Positions 27,673-37,612 of a stretch of 64,000 nucleotides of DNA are shown here, piece after piece (within the stretch, counting starts at the first letter, position 1; each line of letters starts with the position of its first letter). The notes under the pieces are model-generated. The model had not been told where the DNA came from. It saw only the letters and a list, made by a program, of their open reading frames with translations, and made no database searches. Position numbers and translations under genes: made by a program. Source of the stretch: Tolypothrix sp. NIES-4075 (GTDB lineage Bacteria > Cyanobacteriota > Cyanobacteriia > Cyanobacteriales > Nostocaceae); NCBI RefSeq assembly GCF_002218085.1, contig NZ_BDUC01000003.1:469666-533665 (forward strand), in the 5' to 3' direction.

Positions 27673-29109
27673 GTGAAGTTGCAGCGACCGATTTTAGTGG
27701 GAGGATTGGGACTGTCCTTTTCTCTGTGGATTTTAGAAAATATGCACCATTCGATGGTGCAGGTGGGAGAGTTTGGTTTATTAAGTCTGGTAGCAGTCGG
27801 TGGTGGTTTGTGGTTATTTAAGCCAAATCGCGGCAAAAATGCTTCTGATATCTTTGATGGAATGCCTGTAAATCGGGCTAGAGTAGAAGAAGCGATCGCA
27901 CTTACTGAAGTCGTAATTAACCAACTTGCAAGTGAAGCTGAAAATCATCCAGCTTTAAAAACACTGCGAGAAGAAGTTAATCAATTATTCTTTGAATTAG
28001 ATAGACAAGAAATTAAACTAGCTGTTACTGGTGGAAAGTCCGTAGGTAAAACGACCTTAATTCAAGTTCTACAGCAAAATTTAGCATCTGTAGAATTCAA
28101 CGAAACAGCACCTTTGTTTGTAGAAGCGGGTGAAAAATCAGATACTGCTACTTCAGAAGTTAATCAATCTGATTTTGTTCTGTTTTTGACAAACGGTGAT
28201 TTAACAGATTCAGAATTTCAAAGTTTACAGCAGTTAAAGGCAGCAAATCAACCTGCAATGCTGGTTTTCAACAAACAAGACCAGTATTTACCAGACGAAC
28301 GTGCTAGCGTGTTACTGTCGTTGAAACAGCGGATGCAGACGAATGTAGTTGCAACAGCGGTGTCTCCTTTGCCCATCAAGGTGCGGAAGCATCAAGAAGA
28401 CGGTTCCCTGCAAGAATGGATGGAACAACCTGCACCAGACATTCAACAGTTGACACAGCAGTTAAATGAGATTGTCGCACAGCAAAAACAACAACTGGTG
28501 TGGACAACTACGATGAGAAAAGCGAAGTTGTTGAAAGCTGATGCGAAAAAGTTGTTGAATCAAGTGAGACGCGATCGCGCAACTCCGATAATAGAACAAT
28601 ATCAGTGGATCGCTGCGGCGGCGGCATTTGCTAACCCAGTACCAGCGCTGGATATCTTGGCAACAGCGGCAATTAATGCCCAAATGGTAATGGATTTGGG
28701 TGGTATCTATCAGCAGAAATTTTCCCTTGAACAAGCGCAAACTGTAGCTGGTGCAATGGGAAGTTTGATGCTGAAACTCGGTTTGGTAGAACTTTCTACA
28801 AAAGCTGTTAGTACTGTCCTCAAGAGTAACGCTGTCACCTTTGTTGCTGGTGGTGTCGTGCAGGGTGTCAGTGCAGCTTATCTTACCAGAGTAGCAGGTT
28901 TGAGCTTAATCGAGTATTTCGAGCAGCAGGAAATCGCCTTAAATTCTGAAGGTGGTTTGAATCTCGATAAGTTGCGGCAAACTTTGCAAAATGTCTTCGT
29001 GCAAAATCAGCAAATTGGTTTTTTGCAGGGGTTTGTTAAGCAAGGTGTGAAGCGTTTGTTACCAGAAGCATCTCAAGGTAAAATAATCGCGTCTGAGACA
29101 GTTGCTTAA
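27673..29109 (+). CDS. DUF697-type membrane GTPase
   Basis: A cyanobacterial P-loop GTPase. It has two N-terminal hydrophobic segments (LVGGLGLSFSLWI, FGLLSLVAVGGGLWLF), a helical linker, and a G domain with Walker A GGKSVGKTTLI and the NKQD specificity motif. A C-terminal DUF697-like helical region carries Ala-rich segments (WIAAAAAFANPVPALDILAT). GTG at 27673 with GGAGA upstream gives about 478 residues. A frame reaching back to ATG 27583 overlaps the AraC remnant and is less likely. It probably acts at the membrane; the exact role is unknown. Confidence 0.82.
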   Translation: MKLQRPILVGGLGLSFSLWILENMHHSMVQVGEFGLLSLVAVGGGLWLFKPNRGKNASDIFDGMPVNRARVEEAIALTEVVINQLASEAENHPALKTLREEVNQLFFELDRQEIKLAVTGGKSVGKTTLIQVLQQNLASVEFNETAPLFVEAGEKSDTATSEVNQSDFVLFLTNGDLTDSEFQSLQQLKAANQPAMLVFNKQDQYLPDERASVLLSLKQRMQTNVVATAVSPLPIKVRKHQEDGSLQEWMEQPAPDIQQLTQQLNEIVAQQKQQLVWTTTMRKAKLLKADAKKLLNQVRRDRATPIIEQYQWIAAAAAFANPVPALDILATAAINAQMVMDLGGIYQQKFSLEQAQTVAGAMGSLMLKLGLVELSTKAVSTVLKSNAVTFVAGGVVQGVSAAYLTRVAGLSLIEYFEQQEIALNSEGGLNLDKLRQTLQNVFVQNQQIGFLQGFVKQGVKRLLPEASQGKIIASETVA

Positions 29110-29125
29110 AGGTTAGTTACGCCTT

Positions 29126-29506
29126 GTGCAACTTTTTATAAATCAATTAAGCGATCGCTTATCTGAAGAACTGGTAGCAGCGAGAAAACTAAATGTCAGA
29201 CCACTAAGGGTAAGCGATCGTGAATTTGAGACAACAGTCAATGCAGGAACAGTCAAATGGGCAGTTACGGAACAAAGAGAATTATTTATAGTTCCAAAAT
29301 ATGTACAAGGGCAAGAAATATCCCACACTGTTCTAACTAATGGGGAACCTGTATTAGCTGCGGGTGAGGCAGATATTACTGGCTTTGATGATTACTACTA
29401 CTTGCTTAATATCAACAATCACAGCGGACATTATCAACCAAGTTTAAGTAGTTTAAAAATTGGCAAAGAAGCTTTTAAAGCTAACGGCATCAATATTCCA
29501 GATTGA
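29126..29506 (+). CDS. uncharacterised protein, possible small toxin domain
   Basis: The 126-residue protein starts with GTG 17 bases after the GTPase gene. It has an alpha/beta core (VKWAVTEQRELFIVPKYVQG, ITGFDDYYYLLNINNHSGHY) and ends KIGKEAFKANGINIPD. The N-x-S-G-H-Y-x-P-S motif near the end is reminiscent of C-terminal domains of polymorphic toxins, recalled rather than searched. The next gene, about 20 bases on, has an immunity-protein-like all-helical look. The toxin idea is inference. Confidence 0.6.
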   Translation: MQLFINQLSDRLSEELVAARKLNVRPLRVSDREFETTVNAGTVKWAVTEQRELFIVPKYVQGQEISHTVLTNGEPVLAAGEADITGFDDYYYLLNINNHSGHYQPSLSSLKIGKEAFKANGINIPD

Positions 29507-29525
29507 GCAGGATAAAGTAACTTTT

Positions 29526-30119
29526 ATGAGTGAAGATGACGCTACAAAGTTATTAAATTCCCTAATCAAAAAAGATGCAATTCAAATACAAGCTTGGCTG
29601 AAAAGTATTTGGACAGGAAAAGAGCATATATCAGATAACTTTAACTGGCATGGTTTAGCCGAGGTAGCAGCTTTCAGGGCAAGCGATAATTTAAACCTAG
29701 AATGGGCAAAAGTGGCAATTTATGTTTACAATTTTTTGGCGGCAAACCAGCCTAATGCTAGTGGTAAAGAATCATTTATGTCTTCAGCAATGACGCTAAG
29801 AGCATATATGATTTCAAAACTTGGCGCTACTCCTGGTGATGAGGTTCTTGATATAGAGTATCTTGTTCATTGGTTTTTTAACGATTTAAAAATATCCGAC
29901 AAAGATGCATTAATTCAAGCAGATGCTTGGAAAAAAATGTTGGCATCAAAGAATAAGAAAGATATCCAGAACAAGTTAGATGCGGAACTCGAAGAATTCC
30001 GAATATTAAGGCGAATTAAGAATCGCTTAACACTATTTAAGCTTTTATCAGATAGTAATAAATTTAGTCCAGATAAAGAAATCGCTGCTTGGCTTTTAAT
30101 ACAAGATAAATTACCGTAA
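29526..30119 (+). CDS. uncharacterised helical protein, possible immunity partner
   Basis: From ATG 29526 the protein has 197 residues, mostly helical (MSEDDATKLLNSLIKKDAIQ, with acidic and Lys-rich helices and many Trp). A frame extending back into the previous gene exists, but MSEDD is the natural start. No family is recognised. Its size, helical content and tight spacing behind the 126-residue gene fit an immunity protein in a toxin-immunity pair. That is an inference only. Confidence 0.6.
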   Translation: MSEDDATKLLNSLIKKDAIQIQAWLKSIWTGKEHISDNFNWHGLAEVAAFRASDNLNLEWAKVAIYVYNFLAANQPNASGKESFMSSAMTLRAYMISKLGATPGDEVLDIEYLVHWFFNDLKISDKDALIQADAWKKMLASKNKKDIQNKLDAELEEFRILRRIKNRLTLFKLLSDSNKFSPDKEIAAWLLIQDKLP

Positions 30120-30445
30120 ATTAATAGTAGGTGCGTTAAAAAAGTGTAATGCACCTTATACACAGGAATATCTTCATCGGTTCCAAATTGGGTAATGATA
30201 AGTCGAATTTATCTTCTTTTGGCATAAAGCTTGCAATTACTCCGTCACGCTCGTTCGCCGCTAGGTGTTCGGTGCAGGGTAGATTGCCTATTAACGAACC
30301 GCATTGGCTCTAGCCTCTCCCTTCGGGAGAAGACACGAAGTACACTAAGGAAGAAGAAAAAGAAGATAGGTAATCTTGTAGCGGGAAGGGAGTAGCAGCG
30401 GAATATAACGCTAATATACTTTAGTTTAGAGTAAGCAGCGTTAAT
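30120..30445. other. 326-base spacer, no gene seen
   Basis: Contains a short CTCCC/GGGAG hairpin (near 30324-30338) and purine-rich sequence (GAAGAAGAAAAAGAAGATAG) before the methyltransferase gene. No RNA or coding feature is supported. Confidence 0.5.
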
Positions 30446-31636
30446 GTGATGACTTGCGATCGCCCTTCCATCTTTTCCTTTTTTGCCGGCTCTGGTTTCC
30501 TTGATTTAGGTTTTGAAACCAACGGTTTTAATATCGTTTATGTGAATGAAATTTTTTCCCCTTTTATGTCAGCATACCGCTATTCACGGCAGGCTCTCAA
30601 TCTGCCATTACCGAAATACGGATATCATTATGGGGAAGAAGCAGATGTAACCAAATTTATCGAAGGTTTACCAGCACAACGTTTGCGAGAGTTAGTAAAA
30701 GACTGCCGCCAATCTAATAATATAATTGGTTTTATTGGTGGTCCTCCTTGTCCTGATTTTTCTGTTGGTGGTAAGAACAAAGGACGCTTGGGAGATAATG
30801 GGAAACTTTCAGCTTCCTATGTTGAATTAATTTGCCAACAACAACCTGATTTATTTTTGTTTGAAAACGTCAAAGGATTGTGGAAAACTACAAAACATCG
30901 TTTATTTTTTGAAGCGCTGAAACAACAATTGCAGCAAGCTGGTTATATATTAACAGAGCGTTTGATTAATGCTATTGAATATGGTGTACCTCAAGATAGA
31001 GAAAGAATTATTCTTATTGGCTTTCAAAAAAAGCTTATTCAAGATATGGGAATAATACTTCACAGTGAAAATATTCTTCCTGAAGGTACTTTTCCTTGGA
31101 AAAAGCACATTTTATATCCTCAAGATAAAGTTTTCTCTTACCCTTGGGGGATGCGTGAATTATTTCAAGAAGATTCTATACTGTCATGTCCTGATGGGAT
31201 TCTTCAGGAACTAACTGTTGAATACTGGTTTAGAAAAAATGATGTATTAAATCATGCCAATTCACAACACTATTTTCAACCAAGGGCTGGTATAAAAAAA
31301 TTTGCTGTTGTTGATGAAGGAGATGATTCCAAAAAGTCTTATAAGCGTCTTCACCGATGGCGTTATTCTCCCACAGCTTGTTATGGCAATAATGAAGTAC
31401 ATTTACATCCTTACAAAGTTAGAAGAATTTCTGTAGCGGAAGCTTTAGCGATACAATCTTTACCTGCAAATTTTGTGCTTCCAGAGAATATGACGTTGAC
31501 GAATATGTTTAAAACTATTGGTAATGGTGTACCATATCTAGCTGCAAAAAAGTTAGCGCAAACTATCCTTGATTTTTTAGTAACAGGCAATGCTCTCAAG
31601 GGGAGCGGGGGGCGATACCTACGGCACGCGAGGTGA
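30446..31636 (+). CDS. C5 DNA cytosine methyltransferase (orphan)
   Basis: The 396-residue enzyme has the C5 methylase motifs in order: I (FFAGSGFLDLGF), IV with the catalytic Cys (GGPPCPDFS, Cys102, where PCQ is more common), VI (FENVKG), VIII (QDRERIILIG) and X (KTIGNGVP). The target recognition region is roughly residues 190-330. The last residues after DFLVTGNAL appear to be read-through of low conservation. GTG 30446 or the adjacent ATG 30449 is the start. No restriction endonuclease is adjacent, so it may be a solitary methylase. Confidence 0.9.
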   Translation: MMTCDRPSIFSFFAGSGFLDLGFETNGFNIVYVNEIFSPFMSAYRYSRQALNLPLPKYGYHYGEEADVTKFIEGLPAQRLRELVKDCRQSNNIIGFIGGPPCPDFSVGGKNKGRLGDNGKLSASYVELICQQQPDLFLFENVKGLWKTTKHRLFFEALKQQLQQAGYILTERLINAIEYGVPQDRERIILIGFQKKLIQDMGIILHSENILPEGTFPWKKHILYPQDKVFSYPWGMRELFQEDSILSCPDGILQELTVEYWFRKNDVLNHANSQHYFQPRAGIKKFAVVDEGDDSKKSYKRLHRWRYSPTACYGNNEVHLHPYKVRRISVAEALAIQSLPANFVLPENMTLTNMFKTIGNGVPYLAAKKLAQTILDFLVTGNALKGSGGRYLRHAR

Positions 31637-31842
31637 GCGATCGCTGCGGCTTTTCATTTTTTCACCCTGACGAGTGCCCAATGTCAATTTAAATACTGAG
31701 GTTAATACACAGCCAAACTACCCCAAAACTTAATAAGCTGCCACATACTCAGGAAAAATGTCATGAATTATGGTTTAATTTAATAAAAATGTCTTTATTA
31801 ATCTAAATAAAGTTTAATAATCAATTACTGGTAAAAGTAACA

Positions 31843-32523
31843 ATGGCAGCAGATTATCCAGACATTGATATTGCGCCATATATCGATCATGCCCTGCTGA
31901 TGCCTACGGCTACCTCAGAGCACGTTAAGCAATGGTGTCAAGAAGCAGACAGATTTGGCTTTGCGGCGGTTTGCGTCTACCCCGTGCATGTCAAGCAAGC
32001 AGCGGAACTCCTCCACGGGAAAAATCCTAAAGTCTGTACCGTGATAGGCTTTCCCACTGGAGCGACGACTTCCGCCACAAAGCTGTTTGAAGCTCAAGAA
32101 GCGCTGGAAAATGGTGCTGTTGAGTTGGATGTAGTAATTAATTTGGGCTGGTTGAAAGCTGGCAAAACTGAGGAAATACATCGGGAAATTGCCGAAATTT
32201 GCGAAGCTGCTGGGCAACAAGTAAAGGTAATATTGGAAACCAACCTGCTGACGGATACGGAGAAAAGTGTGGCAGCAGAAATAGCTATGGATGCAGGGGC
32301 AGCATTTATCAAAACCTGTACAGGTTGGAACGGTGGTGCGACAGTGGCAGATGTACGACTTTTGAAAGAAGTGGCACGAGAAAGAGTGGGAATTAAAGCT
32401 TCAGGAGGAATTCGCACCGCCGAGCAAGCTTTAGACTTAATCGTAGCGGGTGCAACTAGATTAGGCACCTCTCGCGGTATCGATTTGATCCGCCAGCGCG
32501 ATACCCTGGAAAAGAGAGAGTAG
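31843..32523 (+). CDS. deoC: deoxyribose-phosphate aldolase
   Basis: The 226-residue class I aldolase cleaves 2-deoxyribose-5-phosphate to acetaldehyde and glyceraldehyde-3-phosphate. Family motifs are clear: [45 protein letters not shown], then [24 protein letters not shown] (Schiff-base Lys) and [13 protein letters not shown]. Full length. The downstream recO lies 129 bases away on the same strand after a heptad array. Confidence 0.95.
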   Translation: MAADYPDIDIAPYIDHALLMPTATSEHVKQWCQEADRFGFAAVCVYPVHVKQAAELLHGKNPKVCTVIGFPTGATTSATKLFEAQEALENGAVELDVVINLGWLKAGKTEEIHREIAEICEAAGQQVKVILETNLLTDTEKSVAAEIAMDAGAAFIKTCTGWNGGATVADVRLLKEVARERVGIKASGGIRTAEQALDLIVAGATRLGTSRGIDLIRQRDTLEKRE

Positions 32524-32539
32524 TCATTTGTTTTTTGTT

Positions 32540-32620
32540 GGTTGTTAGTCGTTGATTGTTAGTCGTTAGTCGATTTTCTTTGACTACTAACTACTAACTA
32601 CTAACTACTAACTAATAACT
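32540..32620 (+). repeat. GTTAGTC / CTAACTA heptad arrays, inverted pair
   Basis: GTTAGTC units followed by CTAACTA units between deoC and recO can fold back on each other. Confidence 0.75.
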
Positions 32621-32652
32621 CTTGATTAATGACCGCCTTTGACCAATGACTA

Positions 32653-33678
32653 ATGAGTAGAACCTATAAAGCAACTGGGATTAATCTGAAAACCCAGGCG
32701 TTTGGCGAAGCCGACAGGCTAGTGACAATTTTGACACGAGAGTTTGGTTTGATTCGAGCAATTGCTCCAGGGGCACGCAAGCACAAATCAAGCCTTGGTG
32801 GTAGGAGTGGGATGTTTGTGGTCAATGAACTACTGATTGCCCAAGGGCGATCGCTCGATAAAATTACACAAGCACAAACTATAAAAACTTATCCAGGTCT
32901 TGGTAAAGACTTAGGAAAACTAGCTGCTAGTCAGTATTTAGCAGAAATTGTATTATGTCAAGCTCTAAGCGAACAACCCCAAGAGGAATTGTATGAGTTA
33001 CTCAATGAACATCTGGGTAGGTTGGAAGCGATACCCACCACAGAAGTAAAAAGTATTTTCGCTCATCTGGCACATGCTGTATTTCACCTTTTAGCGAATT
33101 CAGGACTGATGCCCCAAGTGCAAGTTTGTTGCTTGACTCAGCGTCCCTTAATACCAGACTTTTTAGACCCCAACCCTCAGGTAGGATTTAGTGTCTCTGC
33201 TGGTGGAACAGTTAGTTTACAAGCTTTGGAGCGCTTGCGAAAAGAAGGGGAGAAAGGGAGGGGGGGGGAGTGGGAGAGAGGGGGACAAGGGGAGGACACT
33301 TCCGTGCGGGGGTGGAGGAGTGAGGAACGTGTCCGTGGACAAGGGAGACAAGGAGACAAGGAGAATAATTCTTTTTCCCCCCCTCTCTCCATCCCCCCCT
33401 CTCCCCATCCCCCCCTCTCCCCATCCTCTCCAGGCTACGAAACCATTGTCCATCGTCAAGAAATACCAGTGCTTTCTAGCCGACTAAATGCGACAGAACT
33501 GGCTATGCTCCAGCAGTTGTCGCAACCAGAGATAATGCCTATTGATGCTGCCAATGATGGCTGGTTATCTGTTGAGCAAATTTTGCGATTATATGCTCAA
33601 TATCATTTAGGTCGTCCTATTCGCTCCGCTGCGTTGATCGATTCTTATTTTGCTGCCAACTATGATGCAACCGTCTGA
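32653..33678 (+). CDS. recO: DNA repair protein RecO with repeat insertion
   Basis: The 341-residue RecO helps RecR load RecA on gapped DNA. The N-terminal OB domain is clear ([40 protein letters not shown]), as are the helical core ([14 protein letters not shown]) and the C-terminal segment ending FGRP-like [14 protein letters not shown] low-complexity stretch (about residues 195-262, Gly/Arg/Glu then Ser/Pro-rich) is pure repeat translation and makes the protein longer than usual. It overlaps the MFS gene by about 17 bases. Confidence 0.9.
   Translation: MSRTYKATGINLKTQAFGEADRLVTILTREFGLIRAIAPGARKHKSSLGGRSGMFVVNELLIAQGRSLDKITQAQTIKTYPGLGKDLGKLAASQYLAEIVLCQALSEQPQEELYELLNEHLGRLEAIPTTEVKSIFAHLAHAVFHLLANSGLMPQVQVCCLTQRPLIPDFLDPNPQVGFSVSAGGTVSLQALERLRKEGEKGRGGEWERGGQGEDTSVRGWRSEERVRGQGRQGDKENNSFSPPLSIPPSPHPPLSPSSPGYETIVHRQEIPVLSSRLNATELAMLQQLSQPEIMPIDAANDGWLSVEQILRLYAQYHLGRPIRSAALIDSYFAANYDATV
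33245..33432 (+). repeat. G-rich / C-rich minisatellite inside recO
   Basis: G-rich units (GGGAG, GGGGGACAAGG, GGAGACAAGG) are followed by C-rich units (CTCCCCATCC, CCCCCCTCT). It stays in frame. The two halves can pair, so the mRNA could form a long hairpin. It includes a run of eight or more G near 33260. Confidence 0.85.
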
Positions 33679-35278
33679 TTTAGAACCAAAAATCTTGCCG
33701 CGCTCCCCCAGTCACGGCAAAAAACAGAATAGGACACCTAATTCGTCATTACCACCACACCTTAGTGCTGTTCCCGACTTGGCAAGCGATCGCATGTATA
33801 CCCAAGAAATGTTTCCAAAAGATGTTTCTCAAAACGAGAAAAATTTATCAAACTCGGAAATACCAAAAAGCGATCTCACAAAAGGTAGCGAAAAAAACAT
33901 AAGTGAAAATGGCTTCATTGATGCCTCTGAGCATAAGTTATTAACCTCTACAAATGGCAAAGAACCGCCAGATACAACTGAAGCAGTATCAAGTGATATT
34001 CAACAGGGTTTTTTGCCTGTATTCAAAAATCCTAATTTTTTAGCTCTTTGGGGTGGTCAAGTCTTCTGCCAATTGGCAGATAAAGTGTATTTGGTGCTGA
34101 TGATTGCCCTAATAAATACTCAGTTTCAGGCAAGCGATCAAAGTATTAGCGGTTGGGTATCAGCGCTGATGATGACTTTTACCATTCCTGCGGTGCTGTT
34201 TGGTTCTCTTGCGGGTGTATTTGTAGACCGCTGGTCAAAAAAGGCAGTGCTAGTAGCAACAAATATTTGGCGGGGTATTTTGGTTTTGGCAATTCCAATG
34301 CTGCTGTGGTTAACTCATGATTGGAAACCAATCGGAGTCTTGCCAGTTGGTTTTTGCATGATTTTACTTGTAACTTTTTTGGTTTCGACGCTGACGCAGT
34401 TTTTTGCACCAGCAGAACAGGCAGCGATTCCTTTGGTAGTAAAAGAGCAAGATTTACTCTCAGCTAACTCGCTGTATACAACAACGATGATGGCATCGGT
34501 AATTGTCGGGTTTGCTGTTGGAGAACCGCTGTTAGCTTTAGCCGATCATATTTGGCAGTTAATTGTTGGTGGTAGTGGGGGATTGGGTAAAGAACTTTTG
34601 GTGGGTGGTAGTTATGCGATCGCTGGCATAATTTTGTTACTTTTGTCAACTAACGAAAAAGCTCACTCAGATCAAGCAGAATACCCCCACGTTTTTGCTG
34701 ACCTGCGTGATGGCTTTAAGTATCTAGGAGAAAATCATCGCCTTCGCAATGCTTTAATTCAACTCATCATCTTATTTTCTGTCTTTGCCGCATTAACTGT
34801 TCTCGCGGTTCGCATGGCAGAAATAATTCCCAACTTAAAAGCCTCCCAATTCGGCTTTTTACTCGCATCTGGTGGTGTTGGTATTGCTCTTGGGGCAACC
34901 ATTCTTGGTCAATTTTGTCAACGCTTTTCTTATACCCAATTAAGTGTATTTGGATGTATGGGTATGACAGCATCCTTGATTGGTTTGTCGATATTCACAA
35001 CACAGTTATGGATTATCCTTTTATTAATAGCGCTGTTGGGTGTGTGTGGGGCGTTAGTCGGTATCCCCATGCAAACAGCGATCCAAAGCGAAACCCCTCC
35101 CGAAATGCGTGGTAAAGTTTTTGGTCTGCAAAACAATGTGATTAATATTGCCCTTACCTTACCTTTAGCATTGGCAGGTGTCGCAGAAACATTCGTTGGA
35201 TTACAAGCTGTATTTTTGGGATTGGCAGCGATCGTCTTTTCAGGTAGTATATTAACCTGGTATAACTTCTCTGAGTAG
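33662..35278 (+). CDS. MFS transporter
   Basis: The protein (about 538 residues) has a long hydrophilic N-terminal region of about 110 residues, then 12 predicted membrane segments. Signature segments are [20 protein letters not shown] (helix 1), the loop 2-3 motif [16 protein letters not shown] (GxxxDRxxRR type) and [20 protein letters not shown]. This matches the MFS_3/multidrug exporter subgroup. Starts at 33650, 33662 or 33665 all overlap the recO end; the ATG ATG at 33662 is preferred. Substrate unknown. Confidence 0.87.
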   Translation: MMQPSDLEPKILPRSPSHGKKQNRTPNSSLPPHLSAVPDLASDRMYTQEMFPKDVSQNEKNLSNSEIPKSDLTKGSEKNISENGFIDASEHKLLTSTNGKEPPDTTEAVSSDIQQGFLPVFKNPNFLALWGGQVFCQLADKVYLVLMIALINTQFQASDQSISGWVSALMMTFTIPAVLFGSLAGVFVDRWSKKAVLVATNIWRGILVLAIPMLLWLTHDWKPIGVLPVGFCMILLVTFLVSTLTQFFAPAEQAAIPLVVKEQDLLSANSLYTTTMMASVIVGFAVGEPLLALADHIWQLIVGGSGGLGKELLVGGSYAIAGIILLLLSTNEKAHSDQAEYPHVFADLRDGFKYLGENHRLRNALIQLIILFSVFAALTVLAVRMAEIIPNLKASQFGFLLASGGVGIALGATILGQFCQRFSYTQLSVFGCMGMTASLIGLSIFTTQLWIILLLIALLGVCGALVGIPMQTAIQSETPPEMRGKVFGLQNNVINIALTLPLALAGVAETFVGLQAVFLGLAAIVFSGSILTWYNFSE

Positions 35279-35654
35279 TTATCAAAAAAAAGGAGTTATT
35301 ATTCACTCTTCTGGCATTATCAATTATTTACTGAAAGCTTTTGTTTTCGTGCTAAACTGAAGTCAATAATGATTTATCAGGTACTTGCTGGGAATAAACC
35401 TGACATTAACTAGAGGCGATACATCGCATCTATGTAAGTTGTTATGAACTTCTTAGGAATTAGCAACTTAAAAGTAAAGTAAAAAATCCATAAAATGCAC
35501 TTTCGTAGAGCAACGTCAAATTTTGCGCTGGGAATTGGGTAATAGCGGGATTTTCTAAGAAGTAAAAACCTAGCAAGTACAACAGCACAAAACACGAAAA
35601 AGAAAGGACATTTAGCTGATAGATCAAACCCGCTTTCCTGATAGCTAATAAAGA

Positions 35655-36803
35655 ATGCGTATAGCCTGGATTGGAAAAAAATCACCCTTTTGCGGCAATG
35701 TCACCTACAGTCGGGAAATCACAAATGCCTTGCTAGACAGGGGACACCAAGTTAGTTTCCTTCACTTCGCCCAAGAAGAATCTCAACCCGACAGCTGGCC
35801 CAATTGCCCAGAGGTTCCGCTACCCTTCATTTACAAGTCTCAGGTTTACACAATTCCGACTTTTAAAGCGACCAAGGTTTTAACTCAGTCGTTAAAGCGC
35901 ATCAAGCCGGATGTAGTTCACGCTTCTTTGACTTTATCTCCGCTTGACTTTGTTCTGCCAGAAATCTGTGAAGAACTGAATTTGCCCTTAGTTGCCACTT
36001 TCCACACACCGTTTGCTGGCAAAGGGGCAAAACTAATTTCTGGAACACAACTTTTAGCGTATCAACTTTATGCGCCTTTTTTGGGTAACTACGATCGCGT
36101 GATTGTATTTTCTCAAATTCAGCGAGAATTGCTAGCACGCATGGGTGTGCCAGAAGAAAATATTGCCGTAATTCCCAATGGTGTGGATACTGCCAAGTAT
36201 TCTCCAGGAACTTCTAAAATCAAAGCAGAATTTCAAGCAGAACGCTTGTTTGTTTATCAAGGTCGCATCGCTCCAGAAAAAAACGTCGAAGCCCTCCTCC
36301 GCGCTTGGAAACAAGCCCAAATGCGCTTTGATAGTAAATTGTTGATTGTCGGTGATGGTCCATTGAAATCTTCTTTAGAAACCTTTTATGGTTCTGAATA
36401 TGGCGTAAGTTGGTTAGGGTTTATTGCCAACGAAAATCGGCGCATCGAAATTTTACGCGGTGCAGATGTATTTATTTTGCCTTCCTTGGTAGAGGGACTT
36501 TCGCTGTCTTTGTTAGAAGCAATGGCAGTGGGAAGCGCGTGTTTAGCCACAGATGTCGGCGCAGATGGCGAAGTATTAGAAAAGGGTGCGGGTGTAATTC
36601 TTAATACTAAAACAGTGCGATCGCAATTAAAAACTTTTTTGCCACTTTTCCAAGACCATCCGGAGTTAACAACTTTGTTGGGGCAAAAAGCCAGAAAGCG
36701 AGTACTAGAGCGATATACCCTCAGTAATAATATCACTCGACTCGAAGAACTTTATAGTAATGTTTTAATACAGCCCCGCGTGCAATTTAGTCGCGGAGCG
36801 TAG
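35655..36803 (+). CDS. glycosyltransferase family 4
   Basis: The 382-residue GT-B enzyme has a Rossmann N-domain (MRIAWIGKKSPFCGNVTYSR, HASLTLSPLDFVLPEICEEL) and LVATFHTPFAG. The donor domain has GRIAPEKNVEALLRAWKQ, LLIVGDGPLKSSLE and the EX7E block LPSLVEGLSLSLLEAMAVGS. Related enzymes glycosylate lipids or extracellular polymers; the acceptor cannot be told. The 376-base region before it holds no supported gene. Confidence 0.88.
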   Translation: MRIAWIGKKSPFCGNVTYSREITNALLDRGHQVSFLHFAQEESQPDSWPNCPEVPLPFIYKSQVYTIPTFKATKVLTQSLKRIKPDVVHASLTLSPLDFVLPEICEELNLPLVATFHTPFAGKGAKLISGTQLLAYQLYAPFLGNYDRVIVFSQIQRELLARMGVPEENIAVIPNGVDTAKYSPGTSKIKAEFQAERLFVYQGRIAPEKNVEALLRAWKQAQMRFDSKLLIVGDGPLKSSLETFYGSEYGVSWLGFIANENRRIEILRGADVFILPSLVEGLSLSLLEAMAVGSACLATDVGADGEVLEKGAGVILNTKTVRSQLKTFLPLFQDHPELTTLLGQKARKRVLERYTLSNNITRLEELYSNVLIQPRVQFSRGA

Positions 36804-37379
36804 AATTTAAGGAAGAAGGAAAAACGAAGAAGTAAAAGGAAATATTTTTACCTTTTACCTTGATGTAACACTACCGACTAAACGCCGATCGCGCTAAAGA
36901 CTGTTGATCCCACTCATAGATAAAGAGTTTTGTAGTGGCGATCGCTCTTTTTCCTAGTTACTTTCTAGGGTGTGTTTTAAAACCTTAATTTTGTTTAAGT
37001 AGTTGGTTGGGTTTCGCTTCGGTTTACCCAACCTATAAGCATTGGAGCCAAAACAGACTCTAGGCTTTGGCTACAGCTACCATCAACACACCTAAAATAC
37101 AGAAAAGCATATTTCACATATCCAAGCGATCGCCTTTTATCCCCCAAGGTTCGCGTTATGAATGTTGATTTCCTTACCGATAAAGTAACGCCATCACCAC
37201 CTTGGTCAGTTCAGTAAAGCTTATATATCAAATATGTAATATGAGCGATAAGCAATATTTGTCACGATTTTGTTAAAAAAGTTTACAAATGTTTATTAAG
37301 TTTGGTAAACTTACCTATGTAAACGTTAAACCTCTAACAAATAAATTTTCCTAACTGCTTGCAGTCAGGTTATTGAGGC
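36804..37379. other. long spacer upstream of the ocp leader
   Basis: No gene is seen. It holds a GGTTGGGTTT...TTTACCCAACC hairpin at 37005-37032, a GCGATCGC at 36938-36945 (another split as AAGCGATCGCC near 37127), and an AT-rich part with TTTACA at about 37282 that may belong to the ocp promoter. Confidence 0.45.
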
Positions 37380-37399
37380 GCTTTTTCAAACCGCACCTT

Positions 37400-37612
37400 T
37401 GGATTGAATTAAAGATTTAGCCAGAAGACAGTCTCTCGACTGGCTTGATTAACTACGCAAAAAATAGAACACCTGTAAGGGTGATGGTTTTTTCTGTCTG
37501 GCTTTTAGGACGCTAAAAGTCTCGATTGAAGTTGACGCGGGTTTATTGTCAGTCTGTTTCAGCTTAAAGATTTTTAGGCTAGTTAACACTCGTCAAATTG
37601 GAGATTACGAAC
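37400..37612 (+). promoter_or_regulatory. structured leader of the ocp gene
   Basis: Three hairpins precede ocp. The first, at 37419-37445, has stem AGCCAG/CTGGCT with inner CAGTC/GACTG. The second, at 37470-37493, is CACC/GGTG followed by a T6 run (terminator-like). The third, at 37502-37519, is CTTTTAG/CTAAAAG. The TCTGGCT at 37498-37504 could also pair with the first AGCCAG, giving an alternative fold. GGAG at 37599-37602 is the ribosome binding site. Confidence 0.5.

Noticed and set aside
33177..33487. Several long frames on both strands within recO
   Set aside because: They are translations of the G/C-rich minisatellite in other frames.
35410..35685. 91-codon minus-strand frame before the GT4 gene
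   Set aside because: Low-complexity aromatic composition, overlaps the start of a clear plus-strand gene, no ribosome binding site seen.
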